Of a stretch of 64,000 nucleotides of DNA, positions 59,201-64,000 are shown piece after piece. Both the position numbers and the translations under genes were made by a program. The notes under the pieces are model-generated. The model saw only the letters and a list, made by a program, of their open reading frames with translations, did not search any database and had not been told where the DNA came from. Origin of the DNA: G963667675 sp963667675. GTDB taxonomy: Bacteria > Chloroflexota > Dehalococcoidia > Lucifugimonadales > UBA3495. The stretch covers positions 2,418,001 through 2,482,000 of the forward strand of contig OY763929.1 of assembly GCA_963667675.1 (NCBI GenBank), read 5' to 3'. Every line of letters begins with the position of its first letter. Position 1 is the first letter of the stretch.

Positions 59201-59472
59201 TTGAACTCGATGAAGGTGTCCAAGGCGGTCAGGTCAACGGCCTGCCTGGAAGCGTCGGAGGGCGGATTTTCCTCGACGATTTCTTCGCTCCGGGCCAGGC
59301 CGGTGAGGATGAGGAAGTCCCGGACCGCGCTGGTGATGTTTGCCTCGGCCTGGAAGCCGTCGTGCCGCCGCAGGATTTCCCTGGCGGCCTGGGCATACTT
59401 GGGATCGTCGTAGTCGATATGCCTGGACGCGTTTGCTCCGGTCCCATTGTCTGGCCCGCCGCTATCCGTCAT
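56212..59472 (-). CDS. Large N6-adenine DNA methyltransferase, type IIG-like with nuclease-like N-terminus
   Basis: 1086 aa. The N-terminal region contains ALDTFIEFKRRIGATAGFD followed by VRMGVLTDGKRWLLRW, resembling the PD-(D/E)xK domain of fused restriction-modification enzymes. The methyltransferase core has DPACGSGAFLAEAVS (motif I) and DVVIGNPPWINF (motif IV, NPPW). The C-terminal third (LRLAGLGQRMRGRWRMVSRFWEDNKQPVN and later) looks like a target-recognition domain. It may both cut and methylate DNA. No separate R or S gene is adjacent. Its 3' end is duplicated 678 bases downstream. Confidence 0.82.
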   Translation of the reverse strand: MTDSGGPDNGTGANASRHIDYDDPKYAQAAREILRRHDGFQAEANITSAVRDFLILTGLARSEEIVEENPPSDASRQAVDLTALDTFIEFKRRIGATAGFDPNPEYVKQIDDYLAQSAAQGRVRMGVLTDGKRWLLRWPGAGEVKTTPPYAFTLGDQDKWFLLFEWLRDTALVSLENVTPDRDGIAEHFGPDSPSYQRDIAALKALYRENAGLETIRVKRRLWYDLLRTALGEVAYSTEGIEDSRREAISQVLGGFTEDTEEMDDLFVRHTYLCAVTGMVVQASFGIDIRALASADPADLLQGRKLYQDTGLQGALESDFFAWPNEVGGIPLLQTLARRAARFDWAEAPPDTAAVLYQSVIPPEERRSLGEYYTPAWLARAMVRELIANPLRQRVLDPACGSGAFLAEAVSHFIAAAGEAGWEPKEVLTRLHEAVTGIDVHPVAVHLARSAWILAAHPAINAASAAGYDASMSIPVYLGDALQLRYRTGDMFAEKEITIQTDDEDNTELVFPVSLVERAEDFDALMSDAAAYIEQGDDPLLALDDNHVKRDSPEGKVMANTIETMQRLHRRGRDHIWAYYTRNMVRPVTLARAKVDVVIGNPPWINFNQTADVLRDELQDLSRNRYGIWAGGRYATHQDVAGLFFARSIDLYLKQGGVIGFVMPHSALQAGQHSKWRTGDWKSPSRRGRGRSRTPDFRLSVEFDYKTAWDLEQLEPNTFFPIPSCVVFARNTGQSEISAPLAGVVEQWRGKAGTEDVRREPAGITDTGASGISPYERLSRNGATVFPRGLFFVNETENPAKVQAAQTVTVNPRRGSQDKAPWKDLDLAAITGQTIERTHFFDVHLGETVAPYVTLDPLKVLLPMKQGDTVIPADDKGPGGIRLAGLGQRMRGRWRMVSRFWEDNKQPVNRLKLLERLDYMGNLSAQLEWQQDSGIRPIRLVYTSAGQPTASLIDDDGVIVDYKLFWVACKTIKEANYLLAVINSETLREAVAPLMSKGLFGARDLVKHLWKLPIPEFDPSQELHTSIAKARKRAATGAKKRLEELKKQEGDKLTVAIARRELRAWLRMSEEGTAVEDAVERLLGGR

Positions 59473-59517
59473 AGCTCTCCTGCCTATGGTCGTCCCCGGG
59501 TTGCTTGTACGGAGCCC

Positions 59518-59676
59518 ATCTACTGACAGTTGCCCGTTGCCAACCCTGGAGCCGTCTGTTTACTATAACACCAGGCATATATGACTGGACGCCGGGGCCA
59601 AGGCCCGGCCCGCTTCCAAGCATCCGAAATGGGAGGAATTGAGAGGAAATGGAAGGGGATCTAAAATTTTCGCCCG
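59518..59676. repeat. Composite dispersed repeat upstream of the methyltransferase gene
   Basis: Starts CTACTGACAGTTGCCCGTTG, ends ATGGGAGGAATTGAGAGG...GGGGATCTAAAATTTTC. The ends match those of the 40710-40866 repeat; the first end also occurs at 39.69 and 55.75 kb. It occupies the gap between the methyltransferase and transglutaminase genes. Confidence 0.6.
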
Positions 59677-59729
59677 CCCCTCGGCCGACACTGCAAAATG
59701 GAACGAAATGGGACTCAGTGGGACGGTGA

Positions 59730-60698
59730 TTAAATTTTTCGGCCTTGCATCTCACGGTGCGGCGCGCTCGAACCGACCCCTGGACTCCGGCTTTCGCCGG
59801 AGTGACGATTGCTCTCGCTGGCGGAGCGACGGTTGCTTTGGCTGGCAAGGACCCGGACTTCGACCTCCAGTTGCGCTTCTCCGCCGCCCAGGGAGGTACA
59901 CCGGACCGGCGGGACATCCTGATAGTCGCGCCCTACTCCCACTCGAATATGCCTCTCGGCGGCCAGGCACCGGTTGGTGGGATCGAAGCCTACCCAGCCA
60001 AGGCCGGGCAGCAGGCATTCCACCCAGGCATGGGAGGCCGGTTGCGTTGTGTCTTCGCCTTGGCTGTCCAGGTACAGGTAGCCCGATACGTAGCGGGACG
60101 GGATGCCCCAGGAACGGGCGATGGTGATCATGACGTGGGAGTAGTCCTGGCAGACTCCCTGCCTCGTCTCCAGGATATGCTCTATGGGGGAGACGACAGT
60201 GGTGCTGCCGGGAGCGTACCGGAAGCTGTTATGTAAGGTATCGCTTAGCTGCACTAGGGACTCCAACGGGTCGCCGCAGGCCTGGATGCCCGACTCGTCC
60301 ACGAAGGCGGCTAGGGCGGGGGAAGGACGGCAAAATGCGCTGGGACGGGTGAAGTCCCAATAGCCGGAGTCGTCCTTCCAAGAACGAATCTCTTCCCAGG
60401 CGCCGGAATCGAGGGCATCGGGCACAGGGGCGGGGGGTTGCAGTTCCACCGAGGAGCGAGCGGTAATCTCGAGAAGTTGGTGCTCGCGGTGAATGTTGAT
60501 GACGTGCCTGGTGTTGCCGAAGGAGTCGGTCTCGCTGTTTTGCGGCGCTGCGGGGCTGGTCACTATTTGGAAGCTCAAGAGGCGTTGGCGGGAGTCGTAC
60601 AGGGGCTTTAGATAGAGGGCCAGAGCGCAGTGGCGGGCGGGAGACGAGTACCGGTAGCGGGAGACGTGTTCGATATCGTAGGGGGCGGCATCACCCAT
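59730..60698 (-). CDS. Transglutaminase-like cysteine protease family protein
   Basis: About 322 aa. N-terminal beta domain (YDIEHVSRYRYSSPARHCALALYLKP) and transglutaminase core with Cys in RQGVCQDYSHVM, His in PASHAWVECL and Asp in GWVGFDPTNR. The Met at 60698 is chosen; it starts 4 bases after the alpha-E stop. The last 40 or so residues (SNRRSASESNRHSGESRSPG) are encoded by a REP-like palindrome, so the natural C-terminus was probably extended. It belongs to the ATP-grasp/alpha-E/transglutaminase operon. Confidence 0.88.
   Translation of the reverse strand: MGDAAPYDIEHVSRYRYSSPARHCALALYLKPLYDSRQRLLSFQIVTSPAAPQNSETDSFGNTRHVINIHREHQLLEITARSSVELQPPAPVPDALDSGAWEEIRSWKDDSGYWDFTRPSAFCRPSPALAAFVDESGIQACGDPLESLVQLSDTLHNSFRYAPGSTTVVSPIEHILETRQGVCQDYSHVMITIARSWGIPSRYVSGYLYLDSQGEDTTQPASHAWVECLLPGLGWVGFDPTNRCLAAERHIRVGVGRDYQDVPPVRCTSLGGGEAQLEVEVRVLASQSNRRSASESNRHSGESRSPGVGSSAPHREMQGRKI
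59784..59803. repeat. REP-like hairpin inside the transglutaminase 3' end
   Basis: ACTCCGGC-TTTC-GCCGGAGT, a variant of family B, lying within the coding frame of the last residues of the transglutaminase gene. Confidence 0.7.
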
Positions 60699-60702
60699 GC
60701 GG

Positions 60703-61671
60703 CTAACGTCCGGGGAAATTCTCAGCCTCATAGTCGAAGTAGGCCGCAGTCACCAGACTGTGCAACTCCCGGCATTGGTCCCGCGCTTGCAGCAATAGCT
60801 CCTGGCGGTCCTCGCCGTCGGGCCACTGGTAACGTATCAGCGCGGCCGTACGGCCGGCCAACCGGCCGGCGGCGGCGCTGGCCTTGGCGTCGGGGCCCGG
60901 GCCGATGGAGTCCAGATCCGCCGCGGTCCTGTCCAGCGACCGGCACAGCGAGTCCGGCAGTCGGGGGTCGGTGGCCAGCAGGTCAAGCACCTGGCCAGGC
61001 CGCACCTGGATGCTGTACCGCCGGTTGTAGGCTTCGAAGGCGTGGTAGAAGCGCAGCAGGCGCGTCCAGCCGGACTCGGAAGACTCTCCCGTGCGGGAGT
61101 CCTCCGCCAGTTGGGACAGGAACAAGGAGATGGACATTTGGGACCGCTCGATGAACCGGCCCAACTGCATGAAGCGCCAGCCTTCGTCGCGATACATGGT
61201 GGCGCCGGCCACACCGGAAAAGGTGTTCATCTCGGCAGCCGTCTCAGCGTAGAACCCTTCCGGCGAGGTCAGCCAGATGTCCTGCATACCCAACTTCTGA
61301 ATCCGCAGGTAGGCCAGGTTGAGGCTGGCCCATAGCTCGGTGCTGATGCAGTGGCGTATCTGCCGGGCGTTCTCCCGGCCCATGGCGAAACAGCTCCATA
61401 TCGAGTCGGGGTTGGAGCGTTCGAAGGTCAGGTGGTCGGCCAGGGTGTAGGAGTCGGCCAGGGTAAAGTCATCGCTGCCCAGGAGTTCCAGGCTTCCCAC
61501 GGGAGGGTCCAGGTGCAGGCTGTCGTAGATGCGGACCCAGCCGGAGTGAATCTCACGAATGGGCCGGTCGACCAGAGCCTCGGTCTGTAACAGCAATAGA
61601 CGACACATGAACTCGGCCCGCTCCAAGTAGCGGCCCATCCAATATAGCCCCTGCGCGCTGCGAGAGAGCAT
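60703..61671 (-). CDS. Alpha-E domain protein
   Basis: 322 aa all-helical alpha-E (PF04168) protein: MLSRSAQGLYWMGRYLERAEFMCRLL and SIWSCFAMGRENARQIRH are typical. Alpha-E genes almost always sit between a circularly permuted ATP-grasp gene and a transglutaminase gene, as here. The set has been predicted to make a small peptide or peptide-like tag, but the product is not established. It follows the ATP-grasp gene by 5 bases. Confidence 0.92.
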   Translation of the reverse strand: MLSRSAQGLYWMGRYLERAEFMCRLLLLQTEALVDRPIREIHSGWVRIYDSLHLDPPVGSLELLGSDDFTLADSYTLADHLTFERSNPDSIWSCFAMGRENARQIRHCISTELWASLNLAYLRIQKLGMQDIWLTSPEGFYAETAAEMNTFSGVAGATMYRDEGWRFMQLGRFIERSQMSISLFLSQLAEDSRTGESSESGWTRLLRFYHAFEAYNRRYSIQVRPGQVLDLLATDPRLPDSLCRSLDRTAADLDSIGPGPDAKASAAAGRLAGRTAALIRYQWPDGEDRQELLLQARDQCRELHSLVTAAYFDYEAENFPGR

Positions 61672-61676
61672 CGAGG

Positions 61677-63110
61677 TCAGTCCTCCAGCACCCAGAGGTC
61701 TTTGCCGCCGCCGCCCTGGCTGGAGTTCACCACCAGGCTCCCGCGGCGCATGGCCACGCGGCAGAAGGCGCCGGGGACCATGCGGGTTTCCCGCCCGCGA
61801 AGGACGAAGGGCCGCAAGTCGACGTGCCGCGGCTCCAGAGCGCCGTCGATAAGGCAGGGCGCCCGGGAGAGGGCCAGCACGGGCTGGGAGATGAAGTCCG
61901 CCGGGTTGAGCCGCACCTGAGCGGCGTAGTCTTCGCGTTCCTGAGGCGTGGCGTGGGGGCCAATCAACATCCCGTATCCGCCGGAGCCGCCGACTCGTTT
62001 CACGACGAGGTTCTCCAGGTTGTCAAGGGTGTACTCCAGGCCCTCAGGCCGCCGGCAAAGGTGGGTCTCCACATTGGCCAGGATAGGGTCTTCCGCCAAG
62101 TAGTAGCGAATCATGTCGGGGACGAAGGCGTAGACGCTCTTGTCATCGGCGACGCCGGTGCCCGGCGCGTTGACCAAGGCGACGTTGCCCTGCTTGAAAG
62201 CGTGGAGGAGGCCCGGAGTTCCCAGGAGGGAATCGGGCCGGAAGACCAGCGGGTCCAGGAAATCGTCGTCCACACGCCGGTAAATCACGTCGACCCTGCG
62301 GAGGCCCGTGGTGGTCTTCATATAGACAAAGCCGTCGTTGACCAGCAGGTCGCGGCCTTCCACCAGTTCGGCGCCAATCTCGCGGGCCAGGAACATGTGC
62401 TCGTAGAAAGCGGAGTTGTAGACCCCAGGGGTGAGCAAAGCGATGCACGGCTCGGAGCGTCCCGCCGGGGCGAGTTCCATAAGCGTCTCCCACAACAGGC
62501 GTCCGTACTGCTCCACGTCCTGCACCCGGGAACTGCGGTACAGCCTCCGCAGGCTGGCCTTCACGGCCTTGCGGTTGGCAATCATGTAGGAGACGCCGGA
62601 GGGGACTCGCAGGTTGTCTTCCAGCACCATGAAGCCATCATTGGTCCTGACAAGGTCGGTGCCGCAGATGGCAACCCAGACGCCCTGGGGAGCGGAAAAG
62701 CCGCGCATTTCGACCCGGTATTGGGGGCAGTCGCGGACGACGTCCACGGGAATCACCCCATCGTCGATAATGCGGGCCTCACCGTAAACGTCTTCGAGAA
62801 AGAGGTTCAGCGCCTTGATACGCTGGTCAAGGCCTTGCTCCAGGTGTCGCCACTCGGCGCCGGGGAGCACACGGGGCAGGCAGTCCACCGGAATTATCCG
62901 CTCCCCGCCCTCTTCGTCGCCGTAGACGGTGAAGGAAATGCCCTCGTTGGAGAAAGACCGGGTGACGCGCTCTTGTATGCTGCTCAACTGCTCGGCGGAA
63001 AGCTGGTCTAAGGCTTCGTGGAGGTCCCGGCAATGTTCCCGAGGCGCGCCGCCGGGCTGGAACATCTCGTCGTAAATCGACGCATCGAGTTGGTAGCCAT
63101 CGAAGTCCAT
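61677..63110 (-). CDS. Circularly permuted ATP-grasp protein
   Basis: 477 aa of the CP_ATPgrasp_2 (DUF404/DUF407) type. Conserved segments include VMVLEDNLRVPSGVSYMIANR, TPGVYNSAFYEHMFLAREIGAELVEGRDL, VDVIYRRVDDDFLDPL and the ATP-binding LVVKRVGGSGGYGMLIGP. It should ligate a carboxylate to an amine using ATP. First gene of the operon with alpha-E and transglutaminase genes, all with gaps under 6 bases. Confidence 0.92.
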   Translation of the reverse strand: MDFDGYQLDASIYDEMFQPGGAPREHCRDLHEALDQLSAEQLSSIQERVTRSFSNEGISFTVYGDEEGGERIIPVDCLPRVLPGAEWRHLEQGLDQRIKALNLFLEDVYGEARIIDDGVIPVDVVRDCPQYRVEMRGFSAPQGVWVAICGTDLVRTNDGFMVLEDNLRVPSGVSYMIANRKAVKASLRRLYRSSRVQDVEQYGRLLWETLMELAPAGRSEPCIALLTPGVYNSAFYEHMFLAREIGAELVEGRDLLVNDGFVYMKTTTGLRRVDVIYRRVDDDFLDPLVFRPDSLLGTPGLLHAFKQGNVALVNAPGTGVADDKSVYAFVPDMIRYYLAEDPILANVETHLCRRPEGLEYTLDNLENLVVKRVGGSGGYGMLIGPHATPQEREDYAAQVRLNPADFISQPVLALSRAPCLIDGALEPRHVDLRPFVLRGRETRMVPGAFCRVAMRRGSLVVNSSQGGGGKDLWVLED

Positions 63111-63187
63111 GACAAGACAATATCATAGAGACGCCCCAGTTTACCAGACAGATTTGCCGGAGCAGCGTGGTCCGCCGGGACTCTGGA

Positions 63188-63216
63188 TTGACAATCAACG
63201 GCGCGGCGGATAAGTT
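63188..63216 (+). promoter_or_regulatory. Promoter for the epoxide hydrolase gene
   Basis: TTGACA (63188-63193), 17 bp spacer, TAAGTT (63211-63216), about 120 bases before the ATG at 63338. Confidence 0.6.
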
Positions 63217-63337
63217 TAGGGCCTTCCCAGTCATTCTCCGGCGGCTTAACTTCTTTGGTGCATTGAGGATACGGCTGCCGGGAACAACTTGAAAGCGACA
63301 GCCCCAGGACGATTCGGTCCGCCGGGAGGGAGTCAGG

Positions 63338-64000
63338 ATGGCAGTTCAGCCCTTCGAGATACACGTGCCGGAAGAGACCCTTGCCGATTTGCGAGACCGG
63401 CTGTCCCGGACCCGCTGGCCCGATGAGATTTACGGGTCAGGGTGGGATTACGGGGCGAACCTGGCTTACATGAAGGAACTGGTGGATTACTGGCTGAACG
63501 ACTTTGATTGGCGCGCGCAGGAAAGGCTCATCAATTCCGTCAAGCACTACCGCACACAAGGCGACGGGCTGGGCATTCACTTCATCCATGAAAGGGGCAG
63601 GGGGCCCAACCCGATTCCACTGGTGATGACCCACGGCTGGCCCGGCTCGTTTTTCGAGATGCACAAGATCATACCCCTGCTGACCGACCCGGCGAGTCAC
63701 GGCGGGGACCCTGAGGACTCGTTCGACGTGGTGGTCCCGTCGATGCCGGGGTATGGATTCTCTGACCCCGTCCATGAGCGAGGCATGCACGCATTCAAAG
63801 TATCGGACCTGTGGGCCAAGCTGATGACCGAGGAGTTGGGCTATGAGAAATTCGGGGCCCAGGGCGGCGACTGGGGCGGCAACGTCACCTCTTACCTGGG
63901 GTTCGCCTATCCTGAGCGGTTGATAGGCATTCACTTGACCGCGCTGCACAGCCCATCGCCGTATTTGGGCCCCGGTTCGAGGGCGCTATCGGAGCAAGAG
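63338..64000 (+). CDS. Epoxide hydrolase (EHN plus alpha/beta-hydrolase), 3' end cut by window
   Basis: 221 codons to the window edge. The N-terminal EHN domain (FEIHVPEETLADLRDRLSRTRWPDE, YMKELVDYWLNDFDWRAQE) precedes an alpha/beta-hydrolase core with oxyanion motif THGWPGSF and the nucleophile Asp in GAQGGDWGG. It should hydrolyse epoxides to diols by an ester intermediate; the general-base His lies past the window. GGGAGGGAG lies upstream of the ATG. Confidence 0.9.
   Translation, partial: MAVQPFEIHVPEETLADLRDRLSRTRWPDEIYGSGWDYGANLAYMKELVDYWLNDFDWRAQERLINSVKHYRTQGDGLGIHFIHERGRGPNPIPLVMTHGWPGSFFEMHKIIPLLTDPASHGGDPEDSFDVVVPSMPGYGFSDPVHERGMHAFKVSDLWAKLMTEELGYEKFGAQGGDWGGNVTSYLGFAYPERLIGIHLTALHSPSPYLGPGSRALSEQE

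Overview
This 64 kb window is chromosomal DNA from a high-GC bacterium. The gene content suggests Chloroflexota close to Dehalococcoidia/SAR202: many amidohydrolase-2, CaiB/BaiF, MocA, short-chain dehydrogenase and M24 paralogues, a DnaD plus DnaC-type loader pair behind rplI-dnaB, and abundant intergenic palindromes. That placement is inference; no rRNA or other phylogenetic marker was tested. Many genes have a recognisable promoter with a TTGACA-like -35, a 17 bp spacer and a TAnnnT -10.

1-34.9 kb is mostly ordinary catabolic and core sequence: a partial amidohydrolase, tRNA-Trp, RidA, a CaiB-SDR-M24 operon, a molybdenum hydroxylase large subunit with a MoaD-like protein, two tandem UspA-cyclic-nucleotide-binding fusions, methyltransferases, panD, tenA, the rplI-dnaB-dnaD-'double DnaC' replication operon, a peptide-type ABC binding lipoprotein, an ICL/PEP-mutase-like enzyme, a frameshifted amidohydrolase, an intact IS481-like element with a 5 bp target duplication, a TldD/PmbA pair, an alcohol dehydrogenase and fatty-acid-type enzymes.

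34.9-47 kb is an accessory stretch rich in palindromic repeats. It holds an orphan CoA-transferase B subunit, a rhodanese whose catalytic Cys codon is TGA followed by a SECIS-like hairpin (selenoprotein candidate), a low-GC AIPR (abortive infection) pair, a HEPN-like protein, and an IS110-family element. That element sits inside a REP-like palindrome, and a complete bridge-RNA architecture can be read from its 5' leader. An acetyl-CoA synthetase gene, a NYN-domain protein, an HsdR_N-like nuclease and an aspartic protease follow.

47-53 kb is ordinary again: peroxiredoxin, hemD plus a siroheme sulfite/nitrite reductase with a long attenuator-like leader, tRNA-Arg, tRNA-Pro and two small monooxygenase-like proteins. 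53-59.7 kb is a second accessory block with HicB/HicA systems, a large fused-looking DNA methyltransferase, an internally deleted copy of that methyltransferase unit, and a REP-associated transposase remnant bounded by perfect 30 bp inverted repeats. The window ends with an ATP-grasp/alpha-E/transglutaminase operon and a truncated epoxide hydrolase.

The two most interesting items are the IS110 bridge RNA (42.68-42.82 kb), whose target and donor guides, junction promoter and insertion site are mutually consistent, and the UGA-containing rhodanese (36.12-36.95 kb).
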